The notes below the pieces were generated by a model. It did no database searches. It worked only from the letters and a program-made list of their open reading frames with translations, and was not told the origin of the DNA. The position numbers were made by a program, and so were the translations under genes. Of a stretch of DNA of 64,000 bases, positions 11,476-22,419 are shown piece by piece (within the stretch, counting starts at the first letter, position 1; each line of letters begins with the position of its first letter). Origin of the DNA: Clarkia xantiana subsp. parviflora. Taxonomy: Eukaryota > Streptophyta > Magnoliopsida > Myrtales > Onagraceae. The stretch covers positions 2,790,001-2,854,000 of the forward strand of contig JAPTYO010000017.1 in the NCBI GenBank assembly GCA_036873135.1, written 5' to 3'.

Positions 11476-12486
11476 CTCCGCTTCGTTGTTTGTGGCCTTG
11501 AATGTTAAAGCCAAGACGTATCGGAGCGGTTCACCTTCGCCCGGTGGTATCAACAAAAAGCCTGCTCCTGATCCGTCCGAACTCGCGGAGCCATCCGTGT
11601 ACATCTCCAAGATATTTTCCTTGTTTGGCTGTTCTGATTGCTCTGCCCTCTCTGGTTGTTCTTCTATCGGGACCTCCACGATTGCCCCCTCTACAGGGCC
11701 CGCTTCTTCTAGATCGGGGGCTGTAGATTCTGCTATAAAATCCGCCAACGCCTGGCCCTTAATTGCCGTTCTTGGAGCAAAGTGTATTCGAAACTCACTA
11801 AGCTCTACTGCCCATTTCACTAATATTCCCGACGCATCCGGTCGGTTCAAAAAATGCTTCAAAGGCTGGTTCGTCAGCACAGTAATCTCGTGTGCGTGGA
11901 AATAAGGCCTTGGCTTCCGAGCAGTAATAATCAACGCAAAGAGGTACTTCTCAACGGCGGGATAGTTTAATTCAGACTTGGCGAACGCCTTGCTTACATA
12001 ATAAACGGGGACTTGATTTCCCTCGACAATCTTTACTAACACAGAGCTAATGGCAAATTCAGAAACAACCAAATAAAGGTAGAGCGGCTCGCATGGAACC
12101 GGTTTCGCCAACGGCGGGAGGGTGCGAAGGTGCTGCTTGAGTGCTTGGAACGCATCTTCACATTTGGCGGTCCACTCGAATTTTTTGTTGGCCCTCAAGA
12201 CTTCAAAAAATGGCATTGATCGTTCGCTGGCTTTGGACAAGAAGCGATTCATTGCAGCTAGTTGGCCATTCAGCACTTGCACCTCCCGATGGTTTATCGG
12301 ATACTGCATCTCCTCGGTTGCCCTCAGCTTCTCAGGATTCACTTCAATTCCTCTTTGGCTCACCATGAAGCCCAAAAACTTCCCTGAGTGGACTCCGAAG
12401 GCGCATTTCGTCGGGTTCAAGCGAACTTGATGGAGCCTTATCCGCTCAAATGCCATGGTTAGGTTGTGCACATGATCCTCGGCTTG
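11473..12486 (-). pseudogene. Element C pol: RT thumb/connection and RNase H (stop codons)
   Basis: This continues the RT frame after an in-frame TGA (about 12484-12486) that follows YVDDMLVKS. It contains FLGFMVSQRGIEVNP, RFLSK, the RNase-H-like tether with FAPRTAIKGQALADF, and the first catalytic region MYTDGSAS. It ends at TAA 11473-11475, where relatives read NNEAEYEA, so a Tyr codon has become a stop. RT and RNase H together would copy the element RNA. Element F has the same region without stops. Confidence 0.9.
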
Positions 12487-15486
12487 TCAGGACTTCACCA
12501 GCATATCATCCACGTAAGCTTCCATGGTTTCTCCCAGCATATCTCCAAACAGTTTGTTCACCATCCGTTGGTAAGTTGCCCCGGCATTGATCAACCCGAA
12601 AGGCATGACATCGTAGTGATAGATGTCACTGTCTGCGTAGAACGCTGTGTGGGGAGCGTCTTCCTTGGCCATCTTGATTTGGTTGTAGCCTGAATACGCG
12701 TCCATGAAACTCAACAGTTCGTGTCCCGACGTAGCATCCACCAACTGGTCGATTCTCGGGAGTGGATAGCAGTCCTTTGGGCAAGCCTTGTTCAAGTCGC
12801 GGAAGTCCACACACATTCGCCATTTCCCGTTAGTCTTCTTTACCAGCACTGGGTTGGCAACCCAAGTCTGGAATCGGAGCTCCTTAATGAACCCAGCATC
12901 GAGCAACCTGCCCACCTCGTGCTGGATCGCGATCTTCTTGTCCGTGCCCATCGGACGCCTTTTCTGCGTGATAGGCTTGATCGCGGGGTCTATCTTCAGC
13001 TCGTGTACGATCACGTTGGGGCTGATTCCTGGCATATCGCTCGGGGACCAGGCAAACAGCTCCTTGAACTCCTTCAACAATTCCACCAATTTTTGGGCTG
13101 TCTCCTCAGTCAGAGCAGACCCGATTTTCACCTTCCTCTGGGGTCCGTCGATCTCGACTTCTTTCAGATCTTCTACGGGGGCGGGACGCCCAAACTCTTC
13201 TCTGGGATCTGTGTCTGTCTGGAGGACAGTCATGGCCTCTCGCCTCCTCCTCCGGGTGGCATTAACATAGCATTTTCGGGAAGCCACCTGGTCGCCCTTG
13301 ACCTCTCCAACTCCATGGTCGGTCGGGAACTTCATCTTCTGGTGCACTGTCGAGGCAACCGCCATCAGGGGATTAATGGTGGTTCTCCCGATAATCGCGT
13401 TGTAGGTCCCCGCGGAATCAACCACGACAAATTCCACGTTCCTTCTTTCTGATTTCCACCCGCTACCAAACTCCACTGGTAAGGTGATTACTCCTAGCGG
13501 ATAGGAGGTTGAGCCAGAGAACCCGACCATCGGGAAGTTTGCCTCTTTTAGGTCTTTCTTCGTCTTCCCCATAGCCTCCAGCGCGTCCATGAATAGAATG
13601 TCGGAGGAGCTCCCTCCGTCGATTAGAATTCTCTTCATTTCGAACCCGTCTACATCCAAGGTTACCACCAAGGCATCGTCGTGCGGAGTCTCTACGCCTA
13701 TGAGGTCTTCCGACGAGAAGGAGATTACCATCTCTTCTTTCAAGGTCCAGGATCGGGACCTCTTACCCAACACTACTGCTGTAGGGATTCTAGAGGCATA
13801 GACCTCTCGGGCGGATGAGGTATCACCTCCAGCAGCAAACCCTCCATGAATCACGTTGATAGTGCCGCGTCTCTCCTTGCGAGCACCGGATGACTCTGGA
13901 TCGGTTCTCTTCTTTTTAGGGGACCGATCGCGGGATCGGGATCGGGACCGCGATCGGGACCGAGAGCGGGATCGACACCGCTTATCCCCGACGAATTCCT
14001 TGAGCTTCCCCTTCTGGATCAGCTTTTCGATCTCCTTCTTCAGTTCCCGACAGTGATTGGTGTCGTGACCATTTGCGCGGTGAAATCGGCAGTAGCGATC
14101 CGTGCGAGATCCCAAGAATTCTCCATCTTTCTTCGGGGGGTACCTGGAGATACCTTGTCGTTCCATGAATGTCAGCACCTCCGCCATGGAGCAGTTGAGA
14201 GGAATGTCGAGATCCTCCCGCTTATCCTTTGAAGAACGCCTATCGTCCCTCCGATCCGGACGGCCTCGATTCTTGCTACCGTCGGGTTTACCCTTTGACT
14301 TACGATCGTCAAAAGGTTTAACCGACTGCTTTCCTTTGTTCGACTTTGGGGGCTCCGGTTCTCCCGCAGCTATCTTTGACTCCTGGACATCGATCTGCCG
14401 TTTCACCCTCTTCTGTAATGCCTCCATATTCCACACAGCTTTCTCAGCCACGCTGTGCATCAGGTCGGAGCCATAGGGAGCCGTCAGGTTCCGAATGAAG
14501 GTACGGATGGTTTCGCCCTCCGAAATTTCTTCGTCGATCTCTGCCACACTGGCCGTGTACCGTTGGTAATAATGAGCTAGTGATTCGTCGGGCCTCTGCA
14601 CCACCTGGGTCAGGGACCTCACGCTCTTCAATAAACGTCTCCGACCCTGGTACTGTTGAATGAATCGATCATGCATATCTGCCCAGCAAGTGATGCAGCC
14701 TGGGGGTAGACTAAAGAACCAGGTCAGGGCTCTTTCTCCAAGCGTGTTCGGGAACAGCGTACACACTATGTCTTCACTCGGGGCTCTTCCCAGACACGCC
14801 ATAAGGTGTTTCTGGACATGACGAACCGGATCTCCTTCGCCATCGTACTCCTTTATCGTGGGGATACCAAGCCCAGGCGGGGCTAGGGTGTCGATGAGTC
14901 GGGGAACGAAGGGATGAGTGGATCGATCCCTTAGCTCCGACACCAACGGCTTTTGTTCTCCCATGCAGATGTTCACGATCTTTAACACCTGGTCGGGAGT
15001 GATGGGACCATTCAGGGGAATGGTCCTGTGCTGTACTGGTCCGGGCCCATCAACCACGAACCTCTCCGGCTGACTGGATGCTCTACTCCCGTCCTGGCCT
15101 CGGGGCGGGGCTTCCTGTGCGTTCCGACCCTCTGTTGGCGGGGCCACTTCCTCCAACGGGGGCATCTCCTCCTGCCTCCTTGCAGCCTCTCTCAGATCCA
15201 AGAGAGCCTCTATGGCCGCCAGAAACATGGGTATGGCTTCCTCCACGGCCCTTGTCAAGTCTGTAGCTGGGGGAGCCTCCCGCCCCCTGTTGTCCTGATG
15301 CTGAGGAGCAATATCTTCGGGATCTCCATTGTGCCCCCCTGTCTGGGAGAGCTCAGCCGGTGGATGGTTCTGGTTTTCCTCCTGTTCTGGTACTGAATCC
15401 AGATTCGTTGCAGCGGGGTGACGGGAACCACCGGATTGTCCCTCTCTTCTGTGCTTGCTAGCCGCTATTGATCGAGTAGAAGGCAT
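12487..15486 (-). CDS. Element C gag-protease-RT polyprotein, 5' part
   Basis: About 1000 codons are open from ATG at 15486 (MPSTRS), the first Met after the PBS. The frame is also open upstream into the LTR, which I do not count. Domain order: a Pro/Gln/Glu-rich N-terminus; the retrotransposon gag domain (about 14450-14950); a zinc knuckle CRFHRANGHDTNHC (about 14055-14095); an Arg-Ser dipeptide tract (about 13920-13975); retropepsin with active site IDGGSSSDI (about 13600-13630); then RT fingers/palm with FMDAYSGYNQI and YVDDMLVKS. It ends at a premature TGA (12484-12486). Gag would form particles, protease would mature them, and RT would copy the RNA. The frame length shows fairly recent activity. 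Confidence 0.92.
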   Translation of the reverse strand: MPSTRSIAASKHRREGQSGGSRHPAATNLDSVPEQEENQNHPPAELSQTGGHNGDPEDIAPQHQDNRGREAPPATDLTRAVEEAIPMFLAAIEALLDLREAARRQEEMPPLEEVAPPTEGRNAQEAPPRGQDGSRASSQPERFVVDGPGPVQHRTIPLNGPITPDQVLKIVNICMGEQKPLVSELRDRSTHPFVPRLIDTLAPPGLGIPTIKEYDGEGDPVRHVQKHLMACLGRAPSEDIVCTLFPNTLGERALTWFFSLPPGCITCWADMHDRFIQQYQGRRRLLKSVRSLTQVVQRPDESLAHYYQRYTASVAEIDEEISEGETIRTFIRNLTAPYGSDLMHSVAEKAVWNMEALQKRVKRQIDVQESKIAAGEPEPPKSNKGKQSVKPFDDRKSKGKPDGSKNRGRPDRRDDRRSSKDKREDLDIPLNCSMAEVLTFMERQGISRYPPKKDGEFLGSRTDRYCRFHRANGHDTNHCRELKKEIEKLIQKGKLKEFVGDKRCRSRSRSRSRSRSRSRDRSPKKKRTDPESSGARKERRGTINVIHGGFAAGGDTSSAREVYASRIPTAVVLGKRSRSWTLKEEMVISFSSEDLIGVETPHDDALVVTLDVDGFEMKRILIDGGSSSDILFMDALEAMGKTKKDLKEANFPMVGFSGSTSYPLGVITLPVEFGSGWKSERRNVEFVVVDSAGTYNAIIGRTTINPLMAVASTVHQKMKFPTDHGVGEVKGDQVASRKCYVNATRRRRREAMTVLQTDTDPREEFGRPAPVEDLKEVEIDGPQRKVKIGSALTEETAQKLVELLKEFKELFAWSPSDMPGISPNVIVHELKIDPAIKPITQKRRPMGTDKKIAIQHEVGRLLDAGFIKELRFQTWVANPVLVKKTNGKWRMCVDFRDLNKACPKDCYPLPRIDQLVDATSGHELLSFMDAYSGYNQIKMAKEDAPHTAFYADSDIYHYDVMPFGLINAGATYQRMVNKLFGDMLGETMEAYVDDMLVKS

Positions 15487-15505
15487 ATCAGCTTTTTGTT
15501 TGCTT

Positions 15506-15521
15506 CCCACAGACGGCGCCA
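15506..15521 (-). other. Primer binding site of element C
   Basis: TGGCGCCGTCTGTGGG on the minus strand, 1 nt from the 5' LTR; identical to the PBS of A and F. Confidence 0.87.
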
Positions 15522-15522
15522 A

Positions 15523-16226
15523 TGTTGGATCACGGTGGAACTCCGGTACGACTTTGACGGCAATCCTAGCTCCTTTGCTCCACGCAATCCTGCAAGAGGG
15601 GATAGACCGGGCGGTGACCCAGAATCCCTCTCCGATGCTTAAATGAGTATCTCGTATGACTGGCAAGCAGTAATCTCAAAGTGTATTGAATTCAACGTTA
15701 GGGGTGGTTAGCCTGTATAGGCGAAGAGATGCCTCAGGTACCTGGTGAACCGTTAGGGGTGGTTAGCCTGTATCCCGCATATCTCGGATGGGATCCCGCC
15801 TATCTAGGCCATGATCTCGTGTATCTCGGCCACGCCCCGCGTATCTCGGCCACGCTCCGTGTATCTTAACCACGTTCCGCGTATCTCGGCCACGCCCCGC
15901 GTATCTTGGCCTTGTCCTCTGATAACGAGTCCCGACTCCCGTCGGGGACTCCAGAGTTATCTCGTTATGTCACCGCTCGGGGCCCCTCGTCATCGTGACA
16001 GGGCCAATCATTCTCAGGGATTCATCATCGGGGCCTACTTAAAGGCTTCTCATCGGGAGCTTCCAGCTCATCTGTCGGGACCGACTCTGTCGGGACCTTC
16101 CATCATCGGAACTCCTTTCGTCGGGACCCTCCTCCTAGTTCATCTTGACCTTCATTTTGGGCCTGGTGGGCCTGTTTGCCGTTTCCTCCCCGTTAAAGGG
16201 CCTGACGGCTGTAATCGAACCCATCA
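15523..16226 (-). repeat. 5' LTR of element C (704 bp, TATA region rearranged)
   Basis: It is collinear with the 3' LTR except near the promoter. The segment holding the TATA box in the 3' LTR is replaced here by a second copy (15696-15718) of a 23-bp sequence that stands at 15751-15773, and TATAAAAG becomes TATACAGG. This accounts for most of the 13-bp length difference. By eye the other differences are about a dozen substitutions, nearly all transitions. Confidence 0.92.
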
Positions 16227-16231
16227 TGTGG

Positions 16232-17310
16232 CAGAGCCTGACACAAATCGAATCCTGAAGGAGGTGCATGAAGGGGTCGCGGCTTGTCATGAAGGGGCCC
16301 GATCCATTATGAGGAAAGTGCTGAACTTGGGCTATTATTGGCCCACGATGAGCAAGGAAGCAACGGCGTTGGTCCGATCCTGTGACGCGTGCCAAAGATA
16401 CGCCCCGAGTATCACGGCTCCGGCCGCTAATCTGACATCCATCAAGAGCGCTTGGCCCTTCGCGCAGTGGGGCATCGACTTGGTGGGACCTCTTCCACAA
16501 GCACAAGGTCAATGTAAGTATTTACTTGTAGCAATCGATTATTTTTCGAAATGGATAGAGGCAAAGGCATTGGCCAGAACGACGGGAAATCAGATCGTCA
16601 AGTTCCTCCAGACCCATATTGTGTTCAGATACGGGATTCCTAAGGTGGTGATCAGCGACAATGGTCCACCGTTTAACGGCTCTCAGGTGAGGGAGTATCT
16701 GGAGGAGTTGAACATCGAGCATCGGACTGCTTCTGTACGCCATGCTCAGACTAACGGCCAGGTGGAATCAGCCAACAAAATCGTGATGGATGGCCTGAAG
16801 AAGAGGGTCTATGCCTTGAAGGGCAAGTGGCTGAACGAACTGGAAAACGTGCTTTGGGCTGTTAGAACGACACCCAAACGATCAACGGGGGAGACTCCGT
16901 TTGGCCTCGTTTATGGCACGGAGGCTGTCGCCCCCGTGGAGGTAGCTGTGGCGTCCCATCGGATGAGATATTACGAGCCTCTGACGAATGATGAGATGAG
17001 ACGTCTGGACTTGGACTTGCTTGAAGAGAAGAGGCGGGAAACCGATGAAGTCCAAGCTCGAATGCGTTTGGCGACGGCCAAGTACTACAATCGGCGAGTG
17101 AAGTCCCGACAATTCTTCGTCGGGGAGCTGGTTTGGCGTCGCAACGAGTTCACCCTTTTGGATCGAATCAACAAGATGTCACCAAAATGGGAAGGACCTT
17201 ATAAGGTCGTGGGGATGCCAGCTCCAAATGCGTACAAGTTGGAAGACCTCGATGGCAGAACGTTAAAGCATTCTTTTAGTGGCGAACACTTGAAGAAACA
17301 CCATGCTTGA
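16232..17310 (+). CDS. Element B integrase, C-terminal half of pol
   Basis: The frame continues directly from 5094. It contains the HHCC zinc-binding motif (HEGVAACHEGARS ... CDACQRYAP), the DDE core with D in WGIDLVGP, D in ISDNGPPFNGS and E in NGQVESANK, the conserved GTEAVAPVEV block, and the C-terminal KWEGPYKVVGMPAPNAYKL, ending HLKKHHA-stop. The longer open frame begins in the C LTR at 15811 only because the LTR happens to be open; that part is not B's protein. No stop or frameshift is visible. Integrase would join cDNA ends to host DNA. Confidence 0.92.
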
Positions 17311-17314
17311 GAAA

Positions 17315-17890
17315 AGCCGCCTTAAGTGGTGCATGATATAAAGTCGCCTTGAGTGGTGCCCGATAAAGTCGCCTTAAGTGGTGCCCGATGTAAAATCGCC
17401 TTCAGTGGTGTATGCTGTGTATCGTTTAATTCGATGTAAGCCAAATTTGTGCCATCAATGAATAAAGAGGTCGCTTCCAATCAGAGTTATTCTTAGATTT
17501 ATGCTAAGTGTCAAAGTCGCCTTAAGTGGTGCACGAGTAAAGCCGCCTTGAGTGGTGCACGAGAAAAGTCGCCTTGAGTGGTGCACGATAAAAGTCGCCT
17601 TAAGTGGTGCATGATATAAAGTCGCCTTGAGTGGTGCACGATCCTTAGATTCATTCTGAGTACTGAAAAGCCGCCTTAAGTGGTGCATGATATAAAGTCG
17701 CCTTGAGTGGTGCCCGATATTAAGTCGTCTTTGCACGATATAAAGTCGCCTTGAGTGGTGCACGATATTAAGTCGTCTTAAGTGATGTGTGATTCTCAGA
17801 TTTACTCTAAGTAATATTAAGTCGCCTTAAGTGGTGCACGGAAAAGTCGCCTCGAGTGGCGCGGGATGATAAGTCGCCTTAAGTGGTGCA
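17315..17890. repeat. Tandem array downstream of pol in element B
   Basis: Copies of AAGTCGCCTTAAGTGGTGCA at about 25-30-bp spacing, the reverse complement of the array in C as expected from B's opposite orientation, plus CTTAGATTTATGCTAAG-like palindromes. Copy number and spacing differ from C, so the array has evolved within the family. Confidence 0.92.
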
Positions 17891-18088
17891 AGTTAGTAAA
17901 TCTTCTTAAGAGATGTACGAGAATATCTTAAAGTGTCGAGGTTTCGACTTAAGAAAATATAGTAAAGCCACTGGGAGAAGTGCAACGAAAGAATCGGAAC
18001 TAAGAAAGTCCGATATTGATAAGGGCTCAAGGGCCCGATGATTACAAAAGGAGGAGAATACAAAGATTCTAGCGATAAGCAGTTAGGC

Positions 18089-18490
18089 CTAATCCTTGTT
18101 AGCGGCATCAACGGGAACAGGGTCCGCAAGGTCTGTGGCAGAAGGCTCCACAGGGTCAGCCGTTGGAGGATTGGCTATCGGGGTCATGGGATCGAGGAGT
18201 TTCCGATGAAGAAGTAGTTCCTCTTCACTCTGAACTTGTGGTATGCATTTCCGGCCTTGAGCATCGGCTTCTTTGGTGGAAATGATACATCCTTCCCGGA
18301 GAGCTGCATCATAAGCAGTGCTGAAAATTTCGTTCAGAACATAATCAAAGTTGAAAGGCTTCCTTCCCTCGAAACCAGATCCACTGTCTGAAAGCATCCA
18401 GTGAAAGGGACGTTAGGTTTTTCCGGGAAATGACAATCAAACTAAGCAAAGATGAAGGCGAACAATAGAGAGGAAACCCTTACCTGACAT
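18089..18490 (-). CDS. Miniature antisense gene of element B (internally deleted)
   Basis: Two exons, 18490-18484 (ATGTCAG) and 18387-18089, are separated by a 96-nt GT...AG intron (18483-18388). The spliced frame is 101 codons plus stop. The N-terminus matches C's antisense protein (DSGSGFEGRKPFNFDY, then AALREGC), and the C-terminus matches its acidic tail (TPIANPPTADPVEPS). The middle, about 2 kb in C including the coiled coil, is gone, yet the frame stays open. A TATA box lies about 135 bp upstream. The product, if made, has no recognised function. It could be a chance in-frame deletion. Confidence 0.6.
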
Positions 18491-18622
18491 GATAACTGGA
18501 GGCTGGAAGAATGGACCTGACATTGCCGGAAAGATGGCCGAAGAAACACTAAGGTCTCAAGAGTTGCAGAAAGCTTTCTAAAATTTGTAGATGATAAAGT
18601 GAAACTGTGCCCACGGTTAGGA

Positions 18623-18629
18623 TTTTATA
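18623..18629 (-). promoter_or_regulatory. Probable TATA box of the antisense gene in element B
   Basis: TATAAAA on the minus strand in context CTATAAAATCCTAACC, matching the box at 6196-6202 in C. Confidence 0.55.
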
Positions 18630-19003
18630 GGCAAAGAGGACAGTCGAAGGGGCGCTTTAATCTGAACCGTCAAAGTCGAAACGTTCTGATCTGGACCGTT
18701 GAGATGAAACGTGCGGAACAGCAGCAGGCGCAATGATGAAATAGCCTGAAAAGCACTTTTCAGAAAAAGCAGACACAGAGAATCAGGCACGGGTACTGAT
18801 GACGTCACTTCACTATCCACTGCATTTAATGAACTGGGGAACCGAGGAGTCCCCTGAGATTTGGCAGTTACCCACAGAACGCTGAGGAAACGTGAAGGAA
18901 AGGATTAGTACTGAATGACCATGTCAAGGGAAAGATCCCCGATTCCAATATCGGGAGGTCGGGAGTTGGAAGACACGACGAACTAAAAGTCCCTCATGTC
19001 TTT

Positions 19004-19011
19004 GGGGCAAA
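19004..19011 (+). other. Polypurine tract of element B
   Basis: GGGGCAAA directly before the 3' LTR; counterpart of the PPT in C. Confidence 0.8.
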
Positions 19012-19729
19012 TGATGGGTTCGACTACAGTCGTCAGGCCCTTTAACGGTGAGGAAACGGCAAACAGGCCCACCAGGCCCCAAATGAAGGTCAAGATGACC
19101 CAGGAGAAGGGTCCCGACGAAGGGAGTCCCGATGATGAAAGGTCCCGACAAAGTCGGTTCCGACAGACGAGCTGGAAGCTCCCGATGAGAAGCCTTTAAG
19201 TAGGCCCCGATGACGAATCCCTGAGAACGATTGGCCCTGTCACGATGACGAGGGGCCCCGAGCGGTGACACAACGAGATAACTCTGGAGTCCCTGACGGG
19301 AGTCGGGACTCGTTATCAGAGGATAAGGCCAAGATACACGGGGCGTGGCCGAGATACGCGGAACGTGGTTAAGATACACGGAGCGTGGCCGAGATACGCG
19401 GGGCGTGGCTGAGATACGCGAGATCATGGCCTAGATAGGCGGGATCACACCCGAGATACGCGGGATACGGGCTAACCACCCCTAACGGTTCGCCAGGTAC
19501 CTGAGGCATTTCTTCGCCTATAAAAGGGCAAGAGGTAACCTCAGATCACTTACGTTGAATTACATACCCTTTGAGATTATTGCTTGCCAGTTCGTACTAG
19601 ACACTCATTTAAGCATCGGAGAGGGATTCTGGGTCACCGCCCGGTCTATCCCCTCTTGCAGGATTGCGTGGAGCGAAGGAGCTAGGATCGCCGTCAAAGT
19701 CCGTACCTGAGTTCCACCGTGATCCAACA
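19012..19729 (+). repeat. 3' LTR of element B (718 bp)
   Basis: Starts TGATGGGTTCG and ends GATCCAACA. TATA box TATAAAA at 19519-19525, U5 motif GCATCGGAGAGGG at about 19613-19626. It is the same family as the C LTRs, with TATA intact. Confidence 0.92.
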
Positions 19730-20215
19730 GGCTTAATTATTGTATCTGGGCCAATTACCAAAATCCCATGCTTATGGTGAATTGTTTTATTATATGGTTG
19801 AGTAATTGTTTCTTAAGTAAAAGAGAAGTAGTAAAATGATATAGTTTTAGACATTAGTATTTTCTATTATGTTTTTATTAAAATATATTATATTTTTATT
19901 TATTTTGTAATTGTTAACCAGGCATAAATGTATATAAGAATAAACTTCTAATACTGTCTGTTGATTCAATTTCATTCATATTTTCAAACAAAAATAAAAT
20001 TATTCTATCCTACATAATAAAATAAAAGAAAATAACAACTCGTGCAGCGCGCGGGGAAAGCCACTAGTCTAAATAATATACTAACCCTGATGATAAATAT
20101 CTAATTGTTTGCCACGTAAGTAGTTTTTAATTGTCTCATCTATTTAACATTCAAAAACGATGTCATGCTGCATGAGAAACGACAATGGGCTCTATTGGGC
20201 TCCATCTCGGAAGTA
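19730..20215. other. AT-rich spacer between elements B and D
   Basis: No open frame, promoter or RNA gene that I can support. It holds a Helitron-like 3' end (20041-20067). The junction with D near 20215 looks like a deletion breakpoint, because D's LTR is truncated there. Confidence 0.5.
20041..20067 (+). mobile_element. Helitron-like 3' terminus
   Basis: A GC-rich short inverted-repeat region (GCAGCGCGCGGGGAAAG) is followed by CTAG (20064-20067) and then T, in AT-rich sequence. Plant Helitrons end in a short hairpin and CTRR and insert between A and T. The same terminus, with a few changes, occurs at 57071-57098. The 5' end is not identified. Confidence 0.5.
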
Positions 20216-20930
<715 letters not shown>

Positions 20931-20931
20931 A

Positions 20932-20944
20932 CTTGCCCCTCTTT
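20932..20944 (-). other. Polypurine tract of element D
   Basis: AAAGAGGGGCAAG on the minus strand next to the 3' LTR; E has the same at 36282-36294. Confidence 0.75.
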
Positions 20945-21079
20945 GGACGGGCTCCCGTAGAATGCATTCGAGGGGGTTTGTCCAAAGACGAGTAAACACT
21001 AATTTTGGCTAGGAAGTATATCTTCTTCCGGGTCTTCAAGTCTCCAAGGTGGCATTTGGCCTTATTGACGATGCCAAAA

Positions 21080-21690
21080 AAAATTAAACGTCTGTCGGCG
21101 GTGCCCCTGTTGACAGTGCCTCCATTGGTAGCGCAGAAAAGTAAAACCTCGGTCGGCGGTGCCCCCGTTGGCTTGCGGAAAATAGAACCTCCGTCGGCGG
21201 TTCCCCTGTTGGCGGTGCCTCCATTGGTAGTGCAGAAAATTGAACCTCCGTCGGCGGTGCCCCTGTTGGCAGTGCCTCCATTGGTAGTGCAGAAAATAGA
21301 ACCTCCGTCGGCGGTGCCCCTGTTGGCGGTGCCTCCATTGGTAGTGTAGAAAGTAAAGCCTCCAGTGGCGTGCGAAAAAGTAAAGCCTCCAGTGGCGTGC
21401 AGAAAAGTAAAGCCTCCAGTGGCATGCGAAAAAGTAAAGCCTCCAGTTGCTTGCAGTAAAGATAAACCTCAATCGACGATGCCTCCAGTGGCGAGCGACA
21501 AGGAAAAGCCTCCAGTGGCGAACGACAAATTAAACCCTTAATCGACGATGCCTCTAGTGGTGAGCGATAAGGAAAAGACTCTAGTGGCGTGTATCGGAGA
21601 AGAGCCTCTAGTGGCGTGTATCGGAGAAGAGCCTCTAGTGGCGTCCGTTGGAGAAGTGCCTCTAGTGGCGTGACATGCGAAGGCTGAATA
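21080..21690. repeat. Tandem repeats in the 3' UTR of element D (57-bp and about 30-bp units)
   Basis: A 57-bp unit (CCTCCGTCGGCGGTGCC plus CCTCCATTGGTAG) is repeated about four times to about 21350. It is followed by units of about 30 bp with GCCTCCAGTGGCGTGCG or CCTCTAGTGGCGTGTAT. E has the same region in shortened form at 36430-36680. The open frames across it are products of the repetition. Confidence 0.93.
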
Positions 21691-21719
21691 CTAAGGTTTC
21701 GTTTGTCGGGGTTGACTCT

Positions 21720-22115
21720 CAGGAAGCTGGAAAACTTCAGATCATGTTTGTCGGTTGTGACTTGTAGGAACAGACTGTAACAGTCCTACTTATCATTTGA
21801 GTGGTGACTTGCAAGAACAGACTGTAACCGTCCCGTTTGCCATGAATTTGACTCGTAGGAACAGATTGAAACAGTCCTACTTGTCCTTGAATGGTGACTC
21901 GCGAGAGCAGGCTGTAACCGTCCCGCTTGCCCTGAAGTTGACTCGTAGGAACAGACTGTAACAGTCCTACTCATCTTTGGAATACGACCTGCGAGAGCAG
22001 ACTGTAACCATCTCTCTTGCCGTGAAGTTGACTCGTAGGCACAGACTGTAACAGTCCTACTCGTCCTTAAATGGTGAATCGCGAGAACAGACTGTAACCG
22101 TCCCGCTTGCCGTTT
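21720..22115. repeat. About 95-bp tandem repeat in the 3' UTR of element D
   Basis: About four units that alternate GTAGGAACAGACTGTAACAG and GCGAGAGCAGACTGTAACCG. E keeps about one unit at 46400-46490. Confidence 0.92.
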
Positions 22116-22419
22116 GGACGACGCTGTGTCGTAGAAAATACGCTTGCGCATGAGTGTTTGTCCCTAATTTTTGCCTAAATTGTGCATTGTGCGACAACCT
22201 AGCGGGATCTTTTTTTTCTCTTTTTTATTTTCTTTTTCTTTTTTCTTTTTCTTTTTTTTGTTGAGAATTTCTCTTTTTTCTCTCCTTTTGCCACGGCCGA
22301 TTGAGAGATTTCCGACCGTGCCCCTCAATTTTTTATTTTCTCTCCTTTTGCCATGATTACAAATCCTGAACTTGCAACCATGCCTCTCATTTCCTGATTT
22401 TGCCTAGGTCGCCCTTTCG

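Larger units (their letters stand above)
5095..16226 (-). mobile_element. Element C: full-length Tat-type LTR retrotransposon nested in element B
   Basis: Two LTRs (5095-5811 and 15523-16226) bound an 11.1-kb element. The 5-bp duplication TGTGG stands at 5090-5094 and 16227-16231. Order on the minus strand: 5' LTR, PBS, gag-PR-RT, RH, INT, tandem array, then an antisense (plus-strand) multi-exon gene, PPT, 3' LTR. It is the same family as its host B. LTR differences by eye are about a dozen substitutions, mostly transitions, plus one rearrangement in the 5' LTR. Pol carries two stops and about three frameshifts, so C is not autonomous now. Confidence 0.95.
16227..19729 (+). mobile_element. 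Element B: Tat-type LTR retrotransposon, 3' segment
   Basis: It resumes after C's target duplication (16227-16231) and contains the rest of integrase, a tandem array, a shortened antisense gene, PPT and the 3' LTR (19012-19729). The first segment is 4728-5094; the 5' half lies beyond the left edge, past element A. The right flank begins GGCTT, which would be the target duplication. B and C are the same family, so a copy of the family inserted into another copy. Confidence 0.93.

Noticed and set aside
12721..13452. Plus-strand open frames of 160-243 codons opposite element C pol
   Set aside because: Shadows of the coding minus strand; no domain, and they do not align with the antisense gene.
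15487..15666. Upstream extension of C's gag frame into the 5' LTR
   Set aside because: The PBS and LTR lie within it; the first Met after the PBS (15486) is the sensible start.
15811..16231. N-terminal extension of B's integrase frame through the C LTR
   Set aside because: The LTR is read through by chance; B's true frame joins 5094 to 16232.
21005..21472. Repetitive open frames on both strands (VPPLVVQKIEPPS and similar)
   Set aside because: Translation of a 57-bp (19-codon) tandem repeat in the D 3' UTR.
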